Part shown: positions 1 through 7,692 of the stretch, in pieces
How positions within the stretch are numbered: position 1 is the stretch's first letter
Layout of the letters: each line of letters opens with the position of its first letter
Source of the DNA: ZC4RG30 sp963812195
Lineage (GTDB): Bacteria > Pseudomonadota > Gammaproteobacteria > Steroidobacterales > Steroidobacteraceae
Reading direction: 5' to 3'
Assembly: GCA_963812195.1 (NCBI GenBank)
Contig: CAWEUI010000015.1
Coordinates: 1-64,000, forward strand
DNA length: 64,000 nt
Program-made: the position numbers and the translations under genes
Notes under the pieces: model-generated
Seen by the model: the letters and a program-made list of their open reading frames with translations, nothing else
What the model was told of the DNA's origin: nothing
The model's database searches: none

Positions 1-195
1 GATCTGTATCTGGCGCACCCGGACTTCGTGACCCGTTACGAGGCCATGGCAAAGGGGTTCGCCGACTACCTGGCCGCGGCCATGAAACTGCACGCCGCCA
101 GGTCGGGCCTTCCCGCAGCCCGGCTAAGTAGTTTCCGCAGATGTGACCCGCGGAACTTCCGGCCGGGCAGCAGATCCTATTTAATAGGCATATGA
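1..195 (+). CDS. C-terminal fragment of a TipAS-domain (MerR-type) regulator, partial
   Basis: Frame 1 is open from the left edge to a TGA at 193-195. Its first residues (DLYLAHPDFVTRYEAMAKG, then FADYLAAAM) resemble the last helix of the TipAS effector-binding domain, usually found at the C-terminus of MerR-family multidrug-responsive regulators. Only this tail is visible, so the DNA-binding part is inferred. The last 20 or so codons look unconserved; an indel near 120 could have extended the frame, because another frame stops at the TAA at 125-127. The stop overlaps the start of the next gene by 4 bases (ATGA). Alternative: the tail of an unrelated helical regulator. Confidence 0.45.
   Translation, partial: DLYLAHPDFVTRYEAMAKGFADYLAAAMKLHAARSGLPAARLSSFRRCDPRNFRPGSRSYLIGI
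176..188. promoter_or_regulatory. 13-bp perfect dyad over the ribosome-binding region
   Basis: CCTATTTAATAGG is a perfect inverted repeat (6+1+6) ending 3 bases before the ATG at 192. Its right arm holds the only AGG that could serve as a Shine-Dalgarno sequence. It could be an operator or an mRNA hairpin masking the start; the sequence cannot separate these. Confidence 0.35.
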
Positions 196-1560
196 AATAC
201 CTATTCAACGGTCTCAGCGTCCTGCTCTGTCCTGTCCGCCCTGGGCACGGGAGTGGCTGCGGCCGACCCCGAACGGCTGCTGACCCCGACCCGCTATGAC
301 AGCGAGTACCCGGTAATCGCCTATTCCGGCCCGGCCCGGGCCAACCGGGTCTGGCGCCTGGAGCAGCAGCTCAAGAGCGGGCAGCTGAAGCTGCAGTGGG
401 AGCCGCAGTTCGGCTACCTGCGCTCGCTGCTCAAGGCCCTGGACATCAATGTGGATACGCAGGTGCTGGTGTTCTCGCGCACCAGCCTGCAGATCGAGCA
501 CATCTCGCCGCAGAAGCCGCGGGCCATCTATTTCAACGACGACACCTACGTGGGCTATGTACAGGACAGCCCGCTGGTGGAGATCGTCACCATCGACGAT
601 GACAAGGGCCCGGTGTTCTACGGTTTCGAGAACCAGACCGACTATGGTCCGACGTTCGACCGCGAAGGCGGTCGCTGCCTGACCTGCCACGACACTTACT
701 CCATGGGCGGCGGCGGTGTGCCGCGCGTGATGGTGCTGTCCTCGCCCGTGGATGATCCTTCCGATCAGCGCCACCTGCAGGCCGGCACCGAGGTCGACGA
801 CCACACGCCCTTCCAGCACGCTGGGGCGGCTGGTACGTGACCGGCGACACGGGTAGCGGGACGCATCTGGGCAACCTGCCGCTGCTGGAGGACCGGGGCG
901 GCACGAAGCTGCGCGATCTGCGGGCCTCGCGCCAGAACCTGGCGCAGCTGGATGCCTACTTCGATACCTCCCGGTACCTGACCGACCACAGCGATGTGGT
1001 GGCGCTGACGGTGCTCGAGCACCAGACCTCGCTGCACAATCTCGTCACACGGGTTGGCTACAAAGTGCGCACCGTGCTGTCGCGGGATTCCGGATCGGCG
1101 AAGTCCGGCGCCATCCGCTCCTGGGAGGATCTGACCGCCAATGACCACAAGCAGCTGCAGCAGATGATGGAGCCGCTGGTACGGGCGATGTTCCTGCAGG
1201 ATGCCGCGCCATTCGAGGACCACATGCCAGCAGCAGTGGCTTTGCCGAGCGGTTCTCGCAGACTGGGGCCGCACGACTCCAGGGGCCGCAGCCTGCGCGA
1301 GCTGGACCTGGGCAAGCGCCTGTTCAGCTACCCGCTGAGCTTCGAGATCTACTCGGACCACTTCGACGCGCTGCCCGGCCTACGCGCTCGACTACATCTA
1401 CTCGCGCATCGTGGAGATCCTGCAGGGGCGCGACAAGACCGGGATTTCGGCTTCGCTGTCGGCCGAGGATCGCCAGGCCATAACCGAAATACTCATCGAC
1501 ACCAAGCCGGCGCTGGCCGAACGCCTGGGCGCCGTGCGAGTCTCCCAGTCCGGCCGGTAG
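192..1560 (+). CDS. Secreted monohaem (CxxCH) protein, frameshifted
   Basis: Secreted protein of about 450 aa read in pieces. A start at 192 gives MKYLFNGLSVLL; after a shift near 228 the signal peptide continues as LSALGTGVAAAD. The body holds one haem c site, CLTCH near 670-700, then conserved-looking segments around DHTPF, WGGWYVTGD and GTHLGNLP that appear together in an unnamed bacterial family I know only as hypothetical cytochrome-like proteins. Further shifts near 830, 1250 and 1380 are needed to reach the TAG at 1558-1560. Each shift joins continuous sequence, which favours read errors over decay. The haem suggests a periplasmic electron-transfer role. Substrate unknown. Confidence 0.6.
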
Positions 1561-1695
1561 ACGGGCGGCGGGGCGTCTCTCCCCCGGGGGCTATCGCAGG
1601 GTGGGGCCGCGCCTGCGGTCACGGCCATGGCAGGGAAATTAACGATTCGTAAGTGGCCTGCTGCGGGTCGGCGGGTAGATTGCCGTCTTATCTCC

Positions 1696-2400
1696 ATGGC
1701 GCTGCAAAGAAAACTGGTCACGGGAACGGCAGTGCAGGTCTTCTGCGATTTCGATGGCACCATCACCATGCAGGACACGACGGACGTCGTCCTGCGCGAA
1801 CTCGCGGCACCTGACTGGGTATCCCTGGAAGAGGCATGGGTTGCCGGGCGCATCTCGGCGGCCGAATGCATGCGCCGGCAGGTGGCGTTGATCCAGGGCG
1901 ATGACGCGGCACTGGAGGCCGTGCTCGAGCGCATCGAACTGCGCCCGGGTTTCCAGAGCTTCGTACGCTGGTGCGAGGCCCATGGCCTGCCGCTGGTCAT
2001 GGTCAGCGACGGCGTGGATCACCTGATCGCCCACGTCCTGCGCCGGTTTGGCCTGGACCATCTGCCGGTCGTGGCCAATCGTCTGGTGGGCACGGCCGGG
2101 GCGCGCCGGCTGGAGAACCCCTGGGGCGCATCGGCATGCGCCGGCGGCAGCGGCGTGTGCAAGTGCCTGATTGCCCGCGCGCAGGAGCGTGGCAGCATGG
2201 TTTATGTTGGCGACGGTCGCTCGGATTTCTGCGTCGCCGAGGAAGCGGATCTGTTGTTCGCGCGTTCCACCCTGGCCGCACGTTGTCTCGAGCGCGGCCT
2301 GGAGTTCGTTCCCTACGAGACTTTCGACGAAGTGCAGCAGTACCTGATGTCCCTGCACCGAGATCCAAACGTCGCGGCGATGTCCGCCGCGGCGGACTGA
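1696..2400 (+). CDS. HAD-superfamily phosphatase, MtnX-like
   Basis: About 234 aa, cytoplasmic. All HAD motifs are visible: FCDFDGTIT near residue 15 (nucleophile and acid Asp), MVSDG (motif II), and VYVGDGRSDF (motif III, Mg-binding Asp). The fold type resembles MtnX/SerB-like HAD-IB phosphatases that act on small phosphorylated metabolites. I chose the ATG at 1696 because the family similarity starts just after it; an in-frame ATG at 1627 would add an unconserved 23-residue tail. It is the first gene of a long same-strand operon, 14 bases before the aminotransferase. There it could remove a phosphate from a head-group precursor; that role is inferred. Confidence 0.75.
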   Translation: MALQRKLVTGTAVQVFCDFDGTITMQDTTDVVLRELAAPDWVSLEEAWVAGRISAAECMRRQVALIQGDDAALEAVLERIELRPGFQSFVRWCEAHGLPLVMVSDGVDHLIAHVLRRFGLDHLPVVANRLVGTAGARRLENPWGASACAGGSGVCKCLIARAQERGSMVYVGDGRSDFCVAEEADLLFARSTLAARCLERGLEFVPYETFDEVQQYLMSLHRDPNVAAMSAAAD

Positions 2401-2414
2401 CCGGAGAGCTCCCC

Positions 2415-3842
2415 ATGAATTCATTGGCCCAATCCCTCACGGCTCGCCTGCAGGAGCCGGCGGACTCTGCGCGGGAGCCGGACTTCGAGACCCTGCGCGC
2501 GCTGGAAGCCGAGTACTGCTCCTTCGGTGACACCGTGCATTACCTGCAGGAACCGAAGTTCTTCGCCGGAGGCGAGGGTTCCTACCTTTACGACGCGGAC
2601 GGGCGCGAGTTCCTGGACCTGCAGATGTGGTACTCGGCGGTGAACTTCGGATACCGGAATCCGCGCCTGAATGCCGCGCTGGTGCGCCAGATCAACCAGC
2701 TGCCGCAGCTGGCCTCGCAGTACCTGCACCCCGGGAAGGTGGAACTGGCTGCGCGCATTGCCCGTGGCATGGAAAAGCGCTTCGGGCGCAAGGGCCGGGT
2801 CCATTTCAACGTGGGCGGATCGCAGGCGGTGGAGGATTCTCTGAAGCTGGTGCGCAACGCCACGGGCGGCAAGAGCCTGATGTTCGCGTTCGAGGGCGGC
2901 TATCACGGCCGCACGCTGGCTGCATCGGCCATCACCTCCTCGTACCGCTACCGCCGCCGCTACGGGCACTTCGGCGAGCGCGCGCAGTTCATCGAGTTTC
3001 CGTATCACTTCCGCGGCCCGAAGGGCATGACCAAGGAGGAATACGGTTCGGAATGCGTGCGCAAGTTCGAGCGGCTGTTCGAAACCGAATACAACGGCGT
3101 GTGGGATCCGAAGGCCGGCAAGGCCGAATACGCGGCCTTCTACGTGGAGCCGGTGCAGGGCACCGGCGGCTATGTGGTGCCGCCGCCGAACTTCTTCCGC
3201 GAGTTGAAGCAGGTGCTGGACCGTTACGGCATCCTGCTGGTGGTCGACGAGATCCAGATGGGCTTCTTCCGCACCGGCAAGCTGTGGTCCATCGAGCATT
3301 TCGGGGTCGAACCGGACGTGCTGGTGTTCGGCAAGGCGCTGACCAACGGGCTGAACCCGTTGTCCGGCCTGTGGGCGCGCGAGGATCTGATCAGTCCGAC
3401 GCAGTTCCCGCCGGGCTCGACGCATTCGACCTTCGCATCCAACCCGCTGGGTACCGCAGTGGGCCTGGAGACCATGAAGATGCTCGAGGAGCAGGACTAT
3501 GGCGCGATGGTCATGCACAAGGGCGCCTACTTCCTGGACGGGTTGCGCGAGCTGCAGCGCCGCTGGCCGCAAATCGGCGATGTCGACGGGCTGGGACTGG
3601 CCCTGCGCTGCGAGATCTGCGAGGCGGACGGCTTCACGCCCAACCGTGAGCTGCTCGATCGCATGGTCGAGGAGGGCATGAAGGGTGATCTGGAAGTCGG
3701 CGGCCGGCGTTACGGTCTGGTACTGGACGTGGGCGGGTACTACAAGAACGTGATCACGCTGGCTCCGTCGCTGGAGATCAGTGTCGCGGAGATCGACCTG
3801 GCCCTGCGGTTGCTGGACGCGCTGCTGCGCCGATGTGTGTAA
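2415..3842 (+). CDS. Class III PLP aminotransferase
   Basis: 475 aa with family-typical length. Visible features are the YLYDADGREFLDL start of the fold, the VGGSQAVEDSLKL cofactor phosphate region, the GGYHGRT motif, VVDEIQMGF (Asp binding the pyridine N) and VFGKALTNG, whose Lys should carry PLP. It is close in layout to ornithine, acetylornithine and diaminobutyrate aminotransferases, and to HpnO, which aminates hopanoids. The substrate is not readable. A good Shine-Dalgarno (GGAGAG) precedes the ATG at 2415. In this operon it probably installs the amine of a lipid or head group; beta-keto acyl-ACP or an aldehyde are possible acceptors (inference). Confidence 0.85.
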   Translation: MNSLAQSLTARLQEPADSAREPDFETLRALEAEYCSFGDTVHYLQEPKFFAGGEGSYLYDADGREFLDLQMWYSAVNFGYRNPRLNAALVRQINQLPQLASQYLHPGKVELAARIARGMEKRFGRKGRVHFNVGGSQAVEDSLKLVRNATGGKSLMFAFEGGYHGRTLAASAITSSYRYRRRYGHFGERAQFIEFPYHFRGPKGMTKEEYGSECVRKFERLFETEYNGVWDPKAGKAEYAAFYVEPVQGTGGYVVPPPNFFRELKQVLDRYGILLVVDEIQMGFFRTGKLWSIEHFGVEPDVLVFGKALTNGLNPLSGLWAREDLISPTQFPPGSTHSTFASNPLGTAVGLETMKMLEEQDYGAMVMHKGAYFLDGLRELQRRWPQIGDVDGLGLALRCEICEADGFTPNRELLDRMVEEGMKGDLEVGGRRYGLVLDVGGYYKNVITLAPSLEISVAEIDLALRLLDALLRRCV

Positions 3843-3851
3843 GGTCATCTC

Positions 3852-4754
3852 ATGCGCGCGCTGCACCTGCATCTTGACGATGCACTGAAGGTGCAGCCCG
3901 CGCTGCGTGCTTCGGCCCGGCGCTTCGATCTGGTGGAACTGGAGGCCCGTGACCTGGGCCCGGCATTGCGCCTGTGGACCCGTCCACGGGCGTTCGAGTC
4001 CTTGCGGGCGCGCCTGCGGCAGCAGATGAGTGGCGACGGCCCGTGGTTGAGCTTCACCGGCTCCGGGGATTTTCATCACGTCAGCGTCCTGCTCATGGCC
4101 CGTGCCATTGCCGCGGCCGGCGGCCCCGTGACGGTGCTGCATTTCGACAACCACCCGGACTGGGTCCGCTTCTCGCGGGGGGTGCACTGCGGGTCCTGGG
4201 TGGGCCGCGCCGTGCGGCTGGGCGCGGTGCAGCGCCTGGTCACGGTAGGCGTGTGCAGCAGCGACATCGAGCGCCCGCGCAACACGGACCTGGCGCCCAT
4301 TCGCGCCGGCAAGCTGGAGATCTATCCGTACCGCCGTCGACACGGACGGCCCACGCTGGAGCTGGGCGGCAACTGCTGGCCGACCATTGCCTCGCTGGGG
4401 GAGCGGCGCTTCGTGGATCTGCTGCTGCAGCGGATTCCCACGCGCGACGTGTACGTGACCATCGACAAGGATGCGCTGCGCCCGGACGATGCCGTTACCA
4501 ACTGGGATCAGGGCGAGATGTCATTGCAGGGTCTGAGCGCCATGCTGGGCGCGGTTGCCGCCGAACACCGGATCATCGGCGCGGATGTGGTCGGCGACTG
4601 GTCGCCACCGCGTTACGCCGGGCGGGTGGATCGCTGGTTGAAGCGCGCCGAGGCATTCATCGATCAGCCGCACGCCGCGCAGCGCGCAGCGGTGGCGGTC
4701 AACGAACCGGTCAATGAGCACCTGCTGAACCTGTTCGCGGGATTGATGGCATGA
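3852..4754 (+). CDS. Ureohydrolase/arginase-fold metalloenzyme
   Basis: 300 aa. Metal-ligand motifs of the arginase/agmatinase/deacetylase fold are present in degenerate form: GDFHH near residue 75, HFDNHPDW near 100 (equivalent of DAHxD) and VTIDKDAL near 205 (equivalent of DxD). HCGSWVGRA follows the second motif, as in a little-studied arginase-like branch. Members of the fold hydrolyse guanidino groups or act as amide deacetylases. Shine-Dalgarno AAGG lies at 3841-3844. Its stop overlaps the next start by ATGA at 4751-4754, so translation is probably coupled. Role in the operon inferred: trimming a guanidino or N-acyl group of an amine precursor. Confidence 0.75.
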   Translation: MRALHLHLDDALKVQPALRASARRFDLVELEARDLGPALRLWTRPRAFESLRARLRQQMSGDGPWLSFTGSGDFHHVSVLLMARAIAAAGGPVTVLHFDNHPDWVRFSRGVHCGSWVGRAVRLGAVQRLVTVGVCSSDIERPRNTDLAPIRAGKLEIYPYRRRHGRPTLELGGNCWPTIASLGERRFVDLLLQRIPTRDVYVTIDKDALRPDDAVTNWDQGEMSLQGLSAMLGAVAAEHRIIGADVVGDWSPPRYAGRVDRWLKRAEAFIDQPHAAQRAAVAVNEPVNEHLLNLFAGLMA

Positions 4755-5119
4755 GCGCCACGCTGTTGATCGCAGTGCTGTGGTTGGTCTTCTGCGTCGC
4801 CGCGGAGGTGAGCCGGGAGCTGTGCTTCAAGGTGGCGGCCATGCGCTGTGAGCCGCAGCGCACGGGTTACGCGCGGCGCCTGGCCCGGCGTCCGCTGGTC
4901 TGGGCCGGCATCGGACTGTGGACCGCGGAGGTGTTCGCCTGGGTGATCGTGCTCGGCAGCATGCCGCTGAGCGTGGCCTTTCCGATCATGACACTGGGCT
5001 ATGCGGCGGTGCCGCTGGCCGGCATGGCGGTGCTCGGTGAGCGGCTCAATCGCGTGCAGATCACGGGCGCCGCGCTGGTGGCGCTGGGTGTGGGATGCAT
5101 CGGCTGGAGCCAGCTTTGA
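4751..5119 (+). CDS. Small multidrug resistance (SMR)/ArnE-like membrane protein
   Basis: 122 aa with four predicted membrane helices. Helix 1 carries a charged Glu followed by a Lys (AEVSRELCFKVA), the position of the conserved SMR Glu. The tail VLGERLNRVQITGAAL with a final LGVGCIGW helix is typical of SMR/EamA half-transporters. It starts inside the stop of the ureohydrolase gene and is followed at once by a second protein of the same kind. Such adjacent pairs form heterodimers in the SMR family, for example ArnE/ArnF, which flip undecaprenyl-phosphate-aminoarabinose. Flipping of an amine-bearing lipid fits the operon but is inference. Confidence 0.8.
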   Translation: MSATLLIAVLWLVFCVAAEVSRELCFKVAAMRCEPQRTGYARRLARRPLVWAGIGLWTAEVFAWVIVLGSMPLSVAFPIMTLGYAAVPLAGMAVLGERLNRVQITGAALVALGVGCIGWSQL

Positions 5120-5553
5120 GCAGCGGCCTGGACGAACTGCATGGCACGGGACCGCGCCAGGGGGCGCAGGCCGCGCGGCGGCGGCTGATCGCCAGCGCCA
5201 GCCTGTGGCTGTTCCTGCCTTTGTGCGCCCTCATTTACCAGATTGCGGCCAAGAAGGTGTCCAGCTGCAGCATCGATGCGGGAGTTGCAACCTGGTTCGG
5301 CTGCGTGCTGCATGCGCCCTGGTTCGCGGCAATGGTGATCAGCGACATAGCGGGCTTCGTGGCATGGATGTACGTACTGGGCGAGATGAAGCTCAGTGCC
5401 GCCTTCCCGATGACCGCGCTCAGTTACGTGCTGGTGATCGCCGCCAGCTGGTTCGTGTTCCGGGAGCCATTCACGCCGGCGCAAATCATCGGCAGTACCC
5501 TGATCATGGTGGGGGTGTTCATGCTGGGCCGGGGGGAACAGGACGAGCCATGA
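5116..5553 (+). CDS. Second SMR/ArnF-like membrane protein
   Basis: About 145 aa with four membrane helices after a hydrophilic N-terminus of some 30 residues. Helix 1 holds QIAAKKVSS, helix 3 GEMKLSAAFPMTALSYV, and the loop before the last helix reads FREPFTPAQIIG, all matching EamA/SMR architecture. I place the start at the TTG at 5116, which overlaps the stop of the upstream SMR gene (TTGA); an ATG at 5095 is the alternative and would overlap by 25 bases. The two unequal partners (122 and about 145 aa) suggest an obligate heterodimer. The stop overlaps the ATG of the next small ORF. Confidence 0.75.
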   Translation: MSSGLDELHGTGPRQGAQAARRRLIASASLWLFLPLCALIYQIAAKKVSSCSIDAGVATWFGCVLHAPWFAAMVISDIAGFVAWMYVLGEMKLSAAFPMTALSYVLVIAASWFVFREPFTPAQIIGSTLIMVGVFMLGRGEQDEP

Positions 5554-5720
5554 GGCGGCCGGACGACATGCCGGGACAGGTTGTGGCCGGACATCGGGAC
5601 GTCGCCGGGATGGGACTGTGGGCGGCCTCCCGCGGCGACGTCTATTATGCACATGGCAGGGGCGCTGCCGGTCCGGTGGGCGAGGGCATCCGGCTCTGCC
5701 TCGCCGGAGATAGACCATGA
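5550..5720 (+). CDS. 56-aa unrecognised small protein joined by ATGA overlaps on both sides
   Basis: The ATG at 5550 overlaps the TGA of the second SMR gene, and the TGA at 5718-5720 overlaps the ATG of the desaturase. The ORF therefore fills the only gap in an otherwise overlapping series. The product has no signal peptide or membrane helix. It is Gly- and Arg-rich with a GDVYYAHGRGAAG segment. I do not recognise it. The exact tiling favours a translated gene, or at least a coupling leader for the desaturase. The alternative is 160 bases of untranslated spacer in which this frame is open by chance, which is easy in high-G+C DNA. Confidence 0.5.
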   Translation: MRRPDDMPGQVVAGHRDVAGMGLWAASRGDVYYAHGRGAAGPVGEGIRLCLAGDRP

Positions 5721-6632
5721 GTACCCAGGAGTTTCGTCTGCATCGCAGGACCCGCGGCATCTTCGCGTGGTCCAACTGGGACATAGTCCCGGTACTGGCG
5801 GCCATCGCGCATCTGGCTTTTGTCATCTGGATCGTGGCGGGATTCGCCGGGCGGCCCTGGTGGGGCAATGTGTTGTGCGGCTGTGGCTATGCGCTGGCCA
5901 TCAGCTGGAACATCAACGGCGTCTCGCACAATTTCCTGCACACGCCGTATTTTCGGCCCAGGTGGCTGAACCGGGCGTTCTCGCTGCTCGAATCGGTGGC
6001 CATCGGCTTCTCGCAGACCTTCTACACCTGGGTGCACCTGCGCCATCACGAGGGCAACAGCGACCGGCCGGATGCCCAGGGGCGCACGCGCGACTGGCTG
6101 TCCATCTACCGCCACGGCAGGGACGGCCGGCCGGAAGAACTCTGGAGATACGTGTTCCTGAGTTTCTTCCGCGACGGCGGCGGTTCGATCTACAAGGCAT
6201 TGCGGCAGCGACGGCCGTTCGACGCGGCCTGGGGTCGTGTGGAGCTGGCGGCCACGGCTGCCTTCGTGATCGGCATGGCGGTACTGGACTGGAAGGCGGT
6301 GCTGATGCTGGTGCCGTTCTACTATCCTGGGTGAATGCCTGTCGAACCTGAATGGCTACTTCGAGCATTACGGCGCGAATCCGGACCGGCCCATCGCCTG
6401 GGGCGTGTCCAGTTACGCACGCCTGTACAACCTGCTCTGGTTCAACAACGGGCACCACGCCGAACACCATTTCCGGCCGAGCGTGCACTGGACGCGCCTG
6501 CCCGCCATGCATCGGGCGCTGGCTGCCGAGCAGCGGGCGGCTGGCGTGCACGTGATAGGGACCTCGCATGCCCTGGGGTTCCTTGCAGCAGCCAATTCAT
6601 CCATACGCCACACCGCACAGAAGGCCGCATGA
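5717..6632 (+). CDS. Membrane fatty acid desaturase, one frameshift
   Basis: About 305 aa. All three His boxes of the membrane di-iron desaturase/hydroxylase family are visible: SHNFLHT near residue 75, HLRHHEGN near 113, and NNGHHAEHHFRP near 238 after a shift. The first frame ends at 6334. Removing one C near 6327 restores YYLGECLSNLNGYFEHYG and carries the frame to the TGA at 6630-6632. Hydrophobic segments flank the boxes as expected. With an ACP and ketosynthase in the same operon it probably desaturates, hydroxylates or otherwise oxidises an acyl chain, possibly while ACP-bound as in JamB-type enzymes (inference). It overlaps the next gene by ATGA. Confidence 0.85.
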
Positions 6633-7450
6633 TCGACCGTTCGTTCACCCTGGAAGGCACCAATGGCAAGGGTGCGCTGCTGATCCACGGCCTGACCGGC
6701 GCGCCGGGCGAGATGCAGTTCCTGGCCAGGCGCTTGCATCGGCGCGGGTTCAGCGTGCACGTGCCGCAGCTGGCCGGTCACGGCTCGGGCCTGCGACAGT
6801 TGCTTTCGACCAGATGGAGCGACTGGCTCGACACCGTGCGCGAGGCCTACGAGAAGCTTTCGCGACGGGTGGATCAGACCCACGTGGCCGGCATCTGCGC
6901 CGGTGGCGCGCTGGGCCTGGCGCTGGCCGCCGAACAGCCGGCGCTGAAGAGCACGGCTGTCTATTCCATGACCTTCTCCTATGACGGCTGGAACATGAAG
7001 GCCTGGTACCGCCTCGCGCCGCTGATGCGCCTGGCGAATTTCCTGCCCTGGCTGCGCTACGTGAAGTTTCCGGAGCGTCATCCCTACGGTCTGAAGGACG
7101 AGCGCCTGCGAGAGTGCTTCGAGCAGGCACCGGATGCGCTGATCGACGGGGCGCTGTCCTACATGCCGCTGGGCGCCCTGAACCAGATGTACAGCCTGTG
7201 CCAGCACGTGGAGCGCGCCGGCCGTCGCGTGCTGCAGCCGACGCTGATCGCGCACGCGCGCGATGACGACATGAGCCATCTGAGAAACGCCCACAGGCTG
7301 GCCGGCGTGCTGGCCGGCCCGGTCAGGATGCTGGTGCTCGAGGACAGCTTCCACATGATCCACGTTGATCGCGAGCGCAAGCGCGTGGCCGACGAAACCG
7401 CCAGCTTTTTCGGCGGTGAGGCCGCCCGCAATGATGAGGAGTCGCCATGA
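6629..7450 (+). CDS. Alpha/beta-hydrolase with Cys in the nucleophile elbow
   Basis: 273 aa resembling carboxylesterase/monoglyceride-lipase-type hydrolases: LLIHGLTGAPGEMQ near residue 13 (oxyanion region), a cap region in the middle, ARDDDM near 213 (acid) and DSFHMIHVD near 242 (His). The nucleophile elbow reads GICAGG near residue 90, so Cys replaces the usual Ser. Cys nucleophiles occur in dienelactone hydrolase and in PHA synthases, which transfer acyl groups. The protein sits immediately before the ACP, overlapping it by ATGA, so it could move an acyl chain from ACP to an amine or alcohol, or act as a thioesterase. Function inferred from position and residue. Confidence 0.75.
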   Translation: MIDRSFTLEGTNGKGALLIHGLTGAPGEMQFLARRLHRRGFSVHVPQLAGHGSGLRQLLSTRWSDWLDTVREAYEKLSRRVDQTHVAGICAGGALGLALAAEQPALKSTAVYSMTFSYDGWNMKAWYRLAPLMRLANFLPWLRYVKFPERHPYGLKDERLRECFEQAPDALIDGALSYMPLGALNQMYSLCQHVERAGRRVLQPTLIAHARDDDMSHLRNAHRLAGVLAGPVRMLVLEDSFHMIHVDRERKRVADETASFFGGEAARNDEESP

Positions 7451-7692
7451 ATCCACCGAGCAACGATGAACTGCTGGATCTGATATCGCAGGAAGTACTG
7501 ATCGACCGGGACAAGCTCAGTCCGCAGGCCACGTTCGAGACGCTGGGGATCGATTCGGTCGATACGGTCAGTGTGCTGTTCGCCGTGGAGGAGAAGTACG
7601 GCGTGCGGCTGGAGACCACGGAACTCTCGCGCGACCAGACGCTGCAACACCTGATGTCCCTTGTGCAGTCCAGGGTGGCGGGTACTGCGTGA
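7447..7692 (+). CDS. Acyl carrier protein
   Basis: 81 aa, acidic and helical, the usual length of a free-standing ACP. The phosphopantetheine attachment Ser is Ser37 in LGIDSVDTVSVLF, close to the canonical DSL motif but with Val in place of Leu. It is not in a standard fab cluster (no fabD, fabG or fabH neighbour), so it is a dedicated carrier for this operon. It overlaps the hydrolase by ATGA and the ketosynthase by GTGA, so carrier and ketosynthase should be made in coupled fashion. Confidence 0.9.
   Translation: MNPPSNDELLDLISQEVLIDRDKLSPQATFETLGIDSVDTVSVLFAVEEKYGVRLETTELSRDQTLQHLMSLVQSRVAGTA

Noticed and set aside
2421..4343. 640-codon minus-strand frame opposite the aminotransferase and ureohydrolase
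   Set aside because: Antisense shadow with no conserved motif.
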